Part shown: positions 25,801 through 32,001 of the stretch, in pieces
Layout of the letters: each line of letters opens with the position of its first letter
How positions within the stretch are numbered: the first letter of the stretch is position 1
Origin: Bdellovibrionales bacterium
Lineage (GTDB): Bacteria; Bdellovibrionota; Bdellovibrionia; Bdellovibrionales; UBA1609
Assembly: GCA_013216195.1 (NCBI GenBank)
Contig: JABSOQ010000026.1
Location: 1 to 33,685 of the forward strand
Direction of reading: 5' to 3'
Length of the DNA stretch: 33,685 nt
The notes under the pieces: model-generated
The model's input: the letters and a program-made list of their open reading frames with translations, nothing else
The model's database searches: none
Told to the model about the DNA's origin: nothing
Made by a program: the position numbers and the translations under genes

Positions 25801-26608
25801 CGAGTCCGTTAACTTTTGGGAGCCGAAATTGGCCACGAACCCTTGGGTCAACATTAAGGTTTTGATTATCAAAGGTGCGATCAACCAAGCGCCCCATCAA
25901 GACCGCACCTACATGGTACAAAACAAGGCCGTACCAGCAAGACGCTTTCTCAAGGGGCAAACCTCAAGCCTTCCGACTTGGCTGCAGTGCCAAGAACCAG
26001 ACAAAGTTAGCAACAACAATGGCGTGTGCGTACTTAATGCCGATGCGATTTCTAGAAGGGATTTCTTAAAGACTCTTTACACCAAGTATCTTAACCGAAC
26101 CGTTACCAACAATGACTCTGGCCTAATTTACTGGGTCGAAGACACGCGTGGCCTAAAACGAACCCGCATGGAGACCAATTTCATCTTTGGTATCACCTCA
26201 TCAGCCGACCGAAACACAGTGCTTAATAGCACTGCAGACGACAAAGCCCGAAAGCATCTTTATGATGCCAATTGGTCGGTGCCTGGTTGGCTAAGATGCG
26301 AAGAGAACTATGTTGTGAATCGCAACAATGGTCGCTGTGAGATGGATGCCGAATACTCAGCGAATCGAGACTTCATCGTAGGGCTTTACGATAAGTACTT
26401 CAGTAAAACACCAGATGAGGCTGGCATTGACTACTGGATGGGGCGTTTACCGAATTACTCCCGTGTGAACCTAGAGTTCAACTTTATCAACGGAGCCTCC
26501 GGTGCCGACAGAAGAACACTGAGAGAGCAAAACGTGAAAACAGCACTCAGGTTTATTCACAACAACAATAAAGGCTCTCAGATACCTAGCTGGTTGTTGC
26601 CTTATTGA
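22838..26608 (+). CDS. RTX/DUF4214-repeat surface lipoprotein (ends at TGA inside repeat array)
   Basis: 1256 aa, GTG start behind GGGGGGA. The N-terminus ends in a lipobox-like LTQSC (Cys23), predicting a lipoprotein. Residues ~25-185 are an unrecognised domain with Cys pairs. About 20 glycine/aspartate RTX nonapeptides follow at ~186-402 (repeated G-G-x-G-x-D, here mostly G-N-E-G-N-D or G-G-x-G-D-D), forming a calcium-binding beta-roll. A beta-rich cap with DxIDIRTF comes next. From ~498 come eight DUF4214-like units of about 75-110 residues, each with LYxKYFxR, a YW, an F-I-x-G and an end W-L. These repeats are usual in large secreted or S-layer-associated bacterial proteins. No type I secretion genes are nearby. 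The TGA at 26606 falls between units 8 and 9. Confidence 0.9.
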   Translation: MIKSSWASLCVALLAVIALTQSCGRFQSQTAQPGQESTSSSRTDAFQPLLMSKFDAPLELADIAEISEQLTQIPSNDIRRVTLTRTLHAKSALFAIYVKANSCDQLFSQNPHMPTGEYTLYQGDASSLWVCEVNNGQVTGSRSTSLPDRGNMNCVSSGICVGAPKALMLDNFDKRVEGSSRNETFNGTPGKDKILGKGGNDTINGGQDGDHLEGNEGNDTLNGDMGEDVLLGGPGDDIVRGGRHNDFVGGGEGDDRLFGEHGNDYLRGGAGNDFLAGGDGRDYLQGGENRDILYGGGGSDLLEGNEGNDDIHAGEGDDFTFGGKGADLIYGEDGNDRLAGNLGHDRIHGGSGDDIIWGNEGSDLLDGGPGEDYLAGNDGSDVLHGGPGNDVLIGHMGSDVYVFNPGSGLDSVLEFEGGIDRIDIRTFNLKSLNAIKNRTTCFGEWTGDVNTADDYCIIHLSNTDKTAILSSPGISAVLAEFSNIENIFIFKMSDAEKKDREFLIEVYDKYFGRPPQLQAYFYWLEQMVENENDNEIERDILFGASLEDQDHVLQNTADAARQFLTDNNFGFPAWLTLGETGVSEDLLNRIYRKYFERDIAGAGLDYWLEEGKSMSTPELEKSIIYGSRDSDRSTLAWKNAVKARTFLREQSFELPEWLTVAKENERKAAVRPWYQKYFKRDADGDGVQYWQAQLTVLEPIEAERDFVKGTSDNDKARMKNQGTDAVARLFFSSNSFTLPDWLACLPGELMNSQGECEVGEQKQGRIDYLSNIYQEFFNRPADAEAINYWEPQLATNPWSNIKVLIIKGAINQAPHQDRTYMVQNKAVEARRFLRSKNSNIPDWLDCQSPDRAANNQGVCVLNSDATARRDFIKSLYSKYLNRTVGNNASGLVWWVEETRGKTTLVIERDFINGITTQADRTTARTGNSGNQAREFLNDNDFAIPAWLQYSSDLIMNSNGECVVNQARLDRIAYLSNIYQEFFNRPADTESVNFWEPKLATNPWVNIKVLIIKGAINQAPHQDRTYMVQNKAVPARRFLKGQTSSLPTWLQCQEPDKVSNNNGVCVLNADAISRRDFLKTLYTKYLNRTVTNNDSGLIYWVEDTRGLKRTRMETNFIFGITSSADRNTVLNSTADDKARKHLYDANWSVPGWLRCEENYVVNRNNGRCEMDAEYSANRDFIVGLYDKYFSKTPDEAGIDYWMGRLPNYSRVNLEFNFINGASGADRRTLREQNVKTALRFIHNNNKGSQIPSWLLPY
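23395..24045 (+). repeat. RTX nonapeptide repeat tract (27-bp period)
   Basis: Roughly 20 tandem degenerate 27-bp units, each encoding G-G-x-G-x-D-x-U-x, inside the lipoprotein gene. Units differ at the DNA level (no identical neighbours over long stretches), pointing to an old array rather than a recent expansion. The last unit (GHMGSDVYVF) shows the typical RTX end pattern. Confidence 0.9.
25130..26359 (+). repeat. Two-copy 615-bp internal duplication in the DUF4214 array
   Basis: Units 4+5 (25130-25744) and 6+7 (25745-26359) are aligned copies with an exact 615-bp (205-codon) spacing. Unit 4 and unit 6 share LSNIYQEFFNRPAD, NIKVLIIKGAINQAPHQDR and TYMVQNKAV. Unit 5 and unit 7 share YLNRTV and the long insert with GVCVLN. 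The other units are far more divergent, so the duplication of a two-unit module is more recent. Confidence 0.9.
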
Positions 26609-26842
26609 ACAGTCAACCGTATGTACCGCAGATACTTCGGCAAAGATGGTGACCAAGGTGGCTTGAACTATTGGGTTGACGAGTACGAAGACCGCGGCGA
26701 GTACAAAACTGTTGAAAGAGATCTCATATACAACTCTCAAAGTACGGAAAGCGCTATCTTGACCGGCAATACTCAGTACAGAAACAGTGCGCGAAGCTTT
26801 TTGAACAAGAACGGGTTCAGTATCCCGAACTGGCTAAATTAA
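26609..26842 (+). pseudogene. Ninth DUF4214 repeat, in frame behind the TGA
   Basis: Directly after the TGA at 26606-26608 the same reading frame stays open for 77 codons (TVNRMYRRYFGKDGDQGGLN onward) to TAA at 26840. It encodes one complete DUF4214 unit ending FSIPNWLN, just as the array units end in W-L. NRMYRRYFGKD aligns with the unit-2 start NRIYRKYFERD. An internal ATG at 26621 has no ribosome site. The unit is either the lost end of the lipoprotein (nonsense mutation or sequencing error) or a read-through extension. A strong hairpin follows this second stop. Confidence 0.8.
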
Positions 26843-26856
26843 AGGAGAGAAGCGAA

Positions 26857-26883
26857 TCTCGATGGGCCTAACAGCCCTCGAGA
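26857..26883 (+). terminator. Hairpin after the ninth repeat (possible terminator)
   Basis: TCTCGA-t-GGGC (26857-26867) pairs with GCCC-TCGAGA (26874-26883) around a 6-nt loop: ten base pairs with one bulge. It lies 15 bp after the TAA of the repeat-9 frame and has no U-tract, so it may need Rho or only protect the 3' end. Its position fits a gene that once ended at 26842, not at 26608. Confidence 0.5.
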
Positions 26884-26982
26884 CACTCCAATGCTGCTCA
26901 AATGACTGACATTTGCTGGTTCCACTTCGGCATCGCACTAAATTTATTGAATAAATTATTAGAAATATTCAGGTTTTAGACC

Positions 26983-27011
26983 TTGACCCAAGGGCCCCAT
27001 AGCTTTACCTT
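26983..27011 (+). promoter_or_regulatory. Promoter of the initiator tRNA gene
   Basis: TTGACC (26983-26988), a 17-bp spacer and TACCTT (27006-27011), with an A/T-rich tract at 26940-26969 just upstream that resembles an UP element. Predicted start about 27018, 22 bp before the tRNA. The G/C-rich stretch after the -10 would suit stringent control, as is common for stable-RNA promoters. Confidence 0.55.
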
Positions 27012-27039
27012 AAGCGGCCTAGCAAAAGATACACCTTGT

Positions 27040-27116
<77 letters not shown>

Positions 27117-27174
27117 ATGAAAACACCAATTAGCAAAAATGGCCCGAAGATCTCCGGCCCCAACCCCCGAAGGT

Positions 27175-27764
27175 TTAATCAGCAAATTGATCTTTTGGAA
27201 AGACAGGGCTGACAAAGTAGATGTGATCAGTAGCAACAGTATTTGTGACTTTCATGTCAGAGAACGATAAGCCAAGTGTCCAGTCGATCATCACTTGTTT
27301 AACGAACTTTATGCCTTCGCCAGTAGTCGTGTAGTCCAATGCATTCTTGGCATCAGGAAAATTTTATCACTTCCGTCAACTTGGTAAGGGTCTCGTGGCC
27401 AATCGTTTATATCTGTATCAAGCTCGAAAGCACCCAAACAGTTAGTATTTGAAAAGCTGCTAATAAGCTCCATCTCGACATCATCATTAAATGATTTCCC
27501 AAATCCGACCTTTAAATCGACAAAAGCAGAAGAGAAAGCGTCAGCAACCAGAGTTTTTATATCGCCCTCCGGAAAACTAGGGGTAGAGGTTGTCGACTTG
27601 AACTGAGGATACTTTTCGTAGTTTGCCATAGCAGACTTCATGTTTGCAAAAAGATCCGTGTAGGCAGATTCAGCGATTGAGCTAAAATCAAAACGAACCT
27701 GCACCGTTGCTAAAGCTTTGGGTTGAACTTCGTAGATCCAATGTCTTTTGTATGGTACGTCCAC
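27175..27764 (-). pseudogene. Frameshifted gene of unknown function
   Basis: The GTG start at 27764 has an excellent AGGAGG 5 bp away. The first ~136 codons read well (DVPYKRHWIYEVQPKALATV, later LISSFSNTNCLGAFELDTDI and GSDKIF). At 27355-27365 the + strand has AAAATTTT. Without a shift the frame ends quickly in a poor 12-residue tail at 27309. Restoring one base gives PDAKNALDYTTTGEGIKF and a further ~40 protein-like residues to TAA at 27175-27177, for 196 aa in all. The 590 bp plus one base is an exact codon multiple. I do not know the family. It is either a recent inactivation, a homopolymer sequencing error or, less likely, recoding. Confidence 0.7.
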
Positions 27765-27919
27765 GTTTCCCTCCTAGGTTTAGTGAAATAATTTTGGAGC
27801 TCCACCATTAGAGCTAGACAGGGGACTTCTCAACAGAGACCTAAGGCCTTACGGGGAATCGGTACCGAAGTCCAGCGAGCAGAATACACAAACCATATCT
27901 GCTTCCTTACCAAAAAACC

Positions 27920-28648
27920 CTACTCCATTACCAGCCTGAATCGACGCTTAAACTTAAACTGAGCTGTATCGGGAACCTGTATCGACATTTTTTTGATCTT
28001 GTCAGATGGCACGGCTTTGACATCGGTTAAGACCTCAAAACTGTAATCTTGACTATTCACTGAACAAAATACTGAGACTATCTGAGAACCACCGAACAAA
28101 CTCGACATAAATGGCGCATCATCCACACTCAAAACGTTGCCCTGGCATTTCTTCCAATCAGTGGCGTTTTCGTAGCTTTTGTGAATGCCAATTACAAACA
28201 CCACAAAGCTCACAACGCCTACTAACTGAACTCCACTCCAGAAGTTCTCTGGAAAATCTATTTTTCTAGTCACAAAGATTAATGCCAAAACCGAGATGTA
28301 GGCAGCAAGACAACTCCCATAGACAATAAGCGCTGCCGACAAGCTGGCTGAGAAGTTGAGGGGTGACAACTCAGACAAGAACAACTGATACCCCTTGTAC
28401 GCAATGGCAGCAAAAACCAAAGTCTCAAAGGATCCTACTACAGCAATTATCGAAAAGTTCGATAATGCCTCTTTCTTGATCTCACTCTTAATTTCGGCAT
28501 CTTGTCTTTCTAAAACCTTCAAGACATCTGTGGCAACCGCTTCGGTAGCATGGTCGCCTCTTCTCAACAATTCAAACACAGCGACCTTTTGCTCATCCGT
28601 AATATCAAAAAAATAAAGGTTCTGAACGGCCTCTACCAACTCTGGCAC
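27920..28648 (-). CDS. Integral membrane protein of unknown function
   Basis: 242 aa, GTG start. The first ~65 residues are a cytoplasmic acidic/helical region (DEQKVAVFELLRRGDHATEAVATDVL). Three or four hydrophobic segments follow (ALSNFSIIAVVGSFETLVFAAIAY, FSASLSAALIVYGSCLAAYISVLALIFV, SGVQLVGVVSFVVFVIGI). A C-terminal ~75-residue, mostly beta, probably extracytoplasmic domain has two Cys (WKKCQG, VFCSVN) that could pair. No known family recognised. It follows the 107-codon gene by only 18 bp and is certainly co-transcribed with it. Confidence 0.72.
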   Translation of the reverse strand: MPELVEAVQNLYFFDITDEQKVAVFELLRRGDHATEAVATDVLKVLERQDAEIKSEIKKEALSNFSIIAVVGSFETLVFAAIAYKGYQLFLSELSPLNFSASLSAALIVYGSCLAAYISVLALIFVTRKIDFPENFWSGVQLVGVVSFVVFVIGIHKSYENATDWKKCQGNVLSVDDAPFMSSLFGGSQIVSVFCSVNSQDYSFEVLTDVKAVPSDKIKKMSIQVPDTAQFKFKRRFRLVME

Positions 28649-28666
28649 AAGCTCTTTTGTTCGAAG

Positions 28667-28987
28667 CTAAAGAACCTCAATGAAAACATCTTTGTTCAGA
28701 TCAAAAAAAGTTTCGTAATCTTCATCTTTTGACTTGTTAATGATTTTGGCGAACACAACTTGTGACTGATTTGACAGCTGCTGAACCTCGGCCTCATGAT
28801 CAGCCTCGAGATCACTCTCAAAATAGCTTTCAGATTGGTTTGCTGACAGAAATCTAAACACATCATACAAAACATGAGCAGACAAACTATCAGCACCTTC
28901 AAGAATCGACTCTTCAATGGCTGCCTTTGTCTTCAGACATCGAAAACCCAGGGTAAGCCAATATATTTGGCGAATGGTAAACCTCAT
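28667..28987 (-). CDS. Small acidic protein of unknown function
   Basis: 106 aa from ATG 28987 (a TTG precedes it by one codon). The sequence is an N-terminal basic helical stretch (MRFTIRQIYWLTLGFRCLKTK) followed by an acidic, Ser/Gln/Glu-rich helical remainder (LEADHEAEVQQLSNQSQ, KSKDEDYETFFDLNKDV). No membrane helix, signal peptide or motif. First gene of the pair with the membrane protein just downstream; nothing more can be inferred. Confidence 0.6.
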   Translation of the reverse strand: MRFTIRQIYWLTLGFRCLKTKAAIEESILEGADSLSAHVLYDVFRFLSANQSESYFESDLEADHEAEVQQLSNQSQVVFAKIINKSKDEDYETFFDLNKDVFIEVL

Positions 28988-29237
28988 CAATGACCGATAT
29001 CTTTTAACCCATACTCACTCTCCCCTCGCATTCAAGCACTCTAGCTTTCATCATAACCCTTCCATTAGCAAAAGCAATTGAGGGTCTAGAAACAGGCCTG
29101 TGCCAGATCCTACAGACTTAAACTGGCCCAGCCCATAGCCAAACGCCAGAAGGCTAGACCGGCAGAAAAAGTTTTCAACTGTACTGGTCATAGAACCTAG
29201 ACCATCGTAAATTGCCGCTTCTTCGGGAGAGTTTGAA

Positions 29238-29945
29238 GTGTCCAAAACCATCCACAACTTGCGACTGTTGCCGCTTCTCTTTTTTGTCTCTTTGCAGTCT
29301 AATGCCACCCATCTCTCGGCCCGAAGGCTCTTTCGTCAACTCGATCAGTTAGAGGCGACTAGCAGTTATGAAATGGGGGATTTCGAAGGCCGACTGGCTG
29401 AAACCGAAGAAGTGGCTACACCGCACGGAAGAAGACCCTATATTTATTGGCACAGATCTTTTGAAGAATCAGAGGCCAAGGCCCTCAGTCGCTCGCTTAG
29501 GAGCCAAGGCGTCCGGTTTTTCTTTACAGGCCTTGCAGGCACCTCAGAAGGCAAAGCTCTCTTGGTTGCTAAACAAGACCTGTGCAAAACCCCGACAGGC
29601 TTTCGAGTAAACCCTCAAAGACTTGATCCAGATTCTTTCTCATTTGCCGAAGTGACCCCTTTTGCGAGAAGCTGGTGCAGCAAGAGACCTCAGCGAAGAG
29701 CAGATCAATGCCATGAGTACGAGATCAGCGATTTTGTCTACATGAGGGTATTTGAATCAAGCAGATCTCAACTTACTCTCGACAGTCTTCGCCGAAACTT
29801 TGACAGACGGGTCAAAGATGCTGACGGTGACCTCACGAACTGGGAATTCTCAGAGCTTAATCAGCACAGACTGATAAGAGCCGAGGAGATCATAGATCAA
29901 CTTGAGGTCGTTCAAGTGATGCTGCAGTCATGCCAAGAACTTTAA
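29238..29945 (+). CDS. Exported protein of unknown function
   Basis: 235 aa, GTG start with GGGAGA about 7 bp upstream. The signal peptide spans residues 1-~23 (MSKTIHNLRLLPLLFFVSLQSNA). The mature protein is basic/polar, with a compact central part (ALSRSLRSQGVRFFFTGLAGTSEGKALLVAKQD), four Cys (DLCKT, SWCSK, DQCHE, QSCQE) suited to two disulfides, and a C-terminal helical region that includes DADGDLTNWEF, an EF-hand-like acidic loop. No family recognised. Divergent from the 106-aa gene across about 250 bp of empty sequence. Confidence 0.75.
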   Translation: MSKTIHNLRLLPLLFFVSLQSNATHLSARRLFRQLDQLEATSSYEMGDFEGRLAETEEVATPHGRRPYIYWHRSFEESEAKALSRSLRSQGVRFFFTGLAGTSEGKALLVAKQDLCKTPTGFRVNPQRLDPDSFSFAEVTPFARSWCSKRPQRRADQCHEYEISDFVYMRVFESSRSQLTLDSLRRNFDRRVKDADGDLTNWEFSELNQHRLIRAEEIIDQLEVVQVMLQSCQEL

Positions 29946-30036
29946 TAACACGAGTCTAAAAATGACCAGCCACATAAAGTCAGTTTGCAACCTGCCAACA
30001 TAATGTGTTGGAATCATATAAGAGGGGCAAGCAGGC

Positions 30037-30369
30037 ATGGGCACAACGACGCACTACCATTCACACATTTACTTTGAGTCAGAGACACTCAGCCAGGCCG
30101 AAGAACTTTGTGACCGATTGAAGACAAAGTTTGATGTCGAGATCGGTCGTTTTTGGCAAAAGAACGTAGGCCCGCATCCAAGATGGAGCGTGCAGGTGCT
30201 GTATGAGGCTAATAAATTCGGCAGAGTGGTACCTTATCTTATGAAAAACCGCGACGACCTGACCGTCTTCACCCACCCAGTTACAGGTGACGACTATCTC
30301 GATCATACCGCCCACGCACTTTGGATGGGCGAATGTCTTGATTTGAACCTAAATATATTTAATCCTTAA
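30037..30369 (+). CDS. DOPA 4,5-dioxygenase-family protein
   Basis: 110 aa, a full-length single domain of the DOPA-dioxygenase-like (Dopa_dioxygen) family. Signature residues: HYHSHIYF at the N-terminus with the paired His, VGPHPRWSVQVLY in the middle (the PVGPHP-like motif), and FTHPVTGDDYLDHTAHALWMG at the C-terminus, containing HP-x-T-G-D and DHT. In fungi and plants relatives cleave the catechol ring of DOPA. Bacterial copies are mostly uncharacterised and may be ring-cleaving or merely fold-related. Single gene in a stretch of orphans. GAGG lies 11 bp before the ATG. Confidence 0.85.
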   Translation: MGTTTHYHSHIYFESETLSQAEELCDRLKTKFDVEIGRFWQKNVGPHPRWSVQVLYEANKFGRVVPYLMKNRDDLTVFTHPVTGDDYLDHTAHALWMGECLDLNLNIFNP

Positions 30370-30382
30370 GTCGTGAGATTAC

Positions 30383-30413
30383 TAGCAAGTGATTTAAATT
30401 CACTGACTTGCTA
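30383..30413. promoter_or_regulatory. Inverted repeat upstream of the YezG-like gene
   Basis: TAGCAAG (30383-30389) and CTTGCTA (30407-30413) flank a second, nearly palindromic core (TGATTTAAATTCA). It lies between the DOPA-dioxygenase-like stop and the ribosome site of the next gene. It could be an operator or a weak terminator; it has no U-tract. Confidence 0.35.
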
Positions 30414-30437
30414 TCAAACTTTGTTAGGGAGGCAATT

Positions 30438-30845
30438 ATGGAACAAGACAAACAAGAACAAATGGGCGAAGTTATTAACGCCATTGGAAGCATGATCTTG
30501 CAAGACGTGCCACTTGCCAAAGATGAATTTGATGCCGTTTCGACTGTAGCTCACATTGATGAGGACGGTGGCTTCGAACTCTCAGGCTACACTTACAAAG
30601 GCGACAGTTCGACACCTTTTGTACCAGATGAAAACTTTGAAGCGCTGAGACTAGCCTATGCCGACCTACATAATCTTTCGCAGGGAAACACCCCGGAGGA
30701 CACACCTTTCAAAGCCGTCTTGATCACAATCACAAACCCAGACCTCGCGATTGAATTGCATTTTGAATATGACAATGAAGATCGATGGAAGGCAACACCT
30801 GCAAACATTGACACCATTGCTGATGAGCTGAGGCCAAAGTCGTAA
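30438..30845 (+). CDS. YezG/DUF600-like protein (possible immunity protein)
   Basis: 135 aa from ATG 30438, chosen over the ORF's earlier TTG because AGGGAGG lies 5 bp upstream. The layout resembles YezG/DUF600 immunity proteins: an N-terminal helix (MGEVINAIGSMILQDVP), a beta strand with acidic turn (VSTVAHIDEDGGFELSGYTYKGD), a helix (ENFEALRLAYADLH), and the C-terminal VLITITNPDLAIELHFEYDN followed by DRWKATPANIDTIADELRPK. That last Phe-x-Tyr-Asp...Arg-Trp block is the most characteristic. YezG-type proteins neutralise LXG/polymorphic toxins. No toxin gene is adjacent, so this would be an orphan. Family assignment is moderate. It converges with the AgmX-like gene, with only 2 bp between stops. 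Confidence 0.65.
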   Translation: MEQDKQEQMGEVINAIGSMILQDVPLAKDEFDAVSTVAHIDEDGGFELSGYTYKGDSSTPFVPDENFEALRLAYADLHNLSQGNTPEDTPFKAVLITITNPDLAIELHFEYDNEDRWKATPANIDTIADELRPKS

Positions 30846-30847
30846 GA

Positions 30848-31729
30848 TTAAAGCATCAGTAGCTGGAACCTTACAGTGATCACTTTCTCAACTTTTGCAA
30901 ATCGGATTTTGCTAGAGACCTGACTGAGGCAGCCTTTCAGCATCGACTGGCTGCGATCAGAGCCTTTGCCTTTGAAGCGAATATTTGACTGGCTGACTAA
31001 GCCCACAGGGTCAGTCTTCAATTCGAAGTGTGCTTGACCAGCCAACTTCTCGTCGGCCAACAGGGCTTTCTCATAGCAGCTTTGAAAGACGGCATCATGC
31101 TTATTTATGACTTTTAGCAAATCTGTCGACTTCACTGCTGGCGCATTTGACTTCGGAGCAGTAACATTTACCTGCGCCGCACGGTTCATCCGCAACCCGG
31201 CCATACCTTTCGCAAACAAACTGGTCTTAGTAGATGATCCCGATGCCTTACCACTCTTTACGGCCAAAGCTTTTTTAATAGCTTCGCTATCAGACCTGCC
31301 GAGATCATTTACTCGACTCTTTTTCTTTTTTGGCCCTCGCTTTAAGGCCGCCAAAAGCTTTTGGTTGTTCTGTTTAGCAATCACCTCTGTGGCCTGCCTA
31401 GGAGCTGGACCTCGGCTTGAAACCTGCTTCAATTCTGTCTCGCTCACAGCAACAAACTCCACACTGGCCTCGGTAGACCGAGGTTTTTCTAGCTTCAACT
31501 CTGGGGCTTTTGTCGCCATAAGTGTAAGAGCCACAGCCGAGTGAGCCAAGATTGAACCATACAGCACATAACGATCCCTTTGCTTTGGCAGCTCAACCTG
31601 CGCAAGACCACTAAGCAGCGACTTGCAGCACGACACCAAACGGCCAAAAACCCTGATAGCTTTAAAACCCCATTGCCTGGGTGTGGTGTCTAGAAAAGTG
31701 TTAAGAGCGGTCAACAAAAGGGCCTTCAT
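30848..31729 (-). CDS. TonB-like protein with AgmX/PglI C-terminal domain
   Basis: 293 aa. A cytoplasmic N-terminus of ~53 residues precedes one membrane helix (~54-72, YVLYGSILAHSAVALTLMA). A long periplasmic linker rich in Lys, Ser, Pro and Ala follows. The C-terminal domain (~205-293) holds INKHDAVFQSCYEKALLADEKLAG and LKGCLSQVSSKIRF. The paired Cys with CYEKAL and the following G-x-A-x-F-E-L strand are hallmarks of the AgmX/PglI domain. The overall plan is TonB-like energy transduction across the periplasm. Relatives act in Myxococcus gliding motility (Glt/Agl) and other envelope machines. ATGA overlap with the small lipoprotein gene upstream. Confidence 0.82.
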   Translation of the reverse strand: MKALLLTALNTFLDTTPRQWGFKAIRVFGRLVSCCKSLLSGLAQVELPKQRDRYVLYGSILAHSAVALTLMATKAPELKLEKPRSTEASVEFVAVSETELKQVSSRGPAPRQATEVIAKQNNQKLLAALKRGPKKKKSRVNDLGRSDSEAIKKALAVKSGKASGSSTKTSLFAKGMAGLRMNRAAQVNVTAPKSNAPAVKSTDLLKVINKHDAVFQSCYEKALLADEKLAGQAHFELKTDPVGLVSQSNIRFKGKGSDRSQSMLKGCLSQVSSKIRFAKVEKVITVRFQLLML

Positions 31730-32001
31730 TTCTTACTTTCCCCGCTAGCATGCTGATTAGACGCACTCCGCTGCAACAGTGATCGCTCGAATGCATCAAA
31801 CTCCATCTTCAACAAACCTTGGTAGTACTGCTTTCTCGATTTCTTTTTCTCGATCAAATGAACCATGGGGCGGCGAACCTCACCCTCGACTTCTATGCCA
31901 CCAAGGTCAAATACTGAGTCATCAGCCATACAGCCCAACGAAAAGAAAAAAGGCAAGGGTAGTAATAGCAGTATTGATAACGACCTATGTCTCGCAATCA
32001 T
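31726..32001 (-). CDS. Small lipoprotein of a coupled envelope operon
   Basis: 91 aa from ATG 32001, with GGAGG 8 bp upstream. The open frame extends five codons further to 32016. The N-terminal signal ends FFFSLGC, a lipobox-like site with Cys at ~24. The mature part is short and charged (EVEGEVRRPMVHLIEKKKSRKQYYQGLL, ending Ser/Gln-rich). It overlaps both neighbours by 4 bp (ATGA at each side), so it is translationally coupled between the helical-repeat protein and the AgmX-like protein. It likely anchors or bridges their complex; family not recognised. Confidence 0.78.
   Translation of the reverse strand: MIARHRSLSILLLLPLPFFFSLGCMADDSVFDLGGIEVEGEVRRPMVHLIEKKKSRKQYYQGLLKMEFDAFERSLLQRSASNQHASGESKK

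Noticed and set aside
29051-29308. 85-codon - strand ORF overlapping the start of the exported protein gene
   Set aside because: No ribosome site, atypical start, overlaps the signal-peptide region of a better supported gene; partly protein-like but not convincing.
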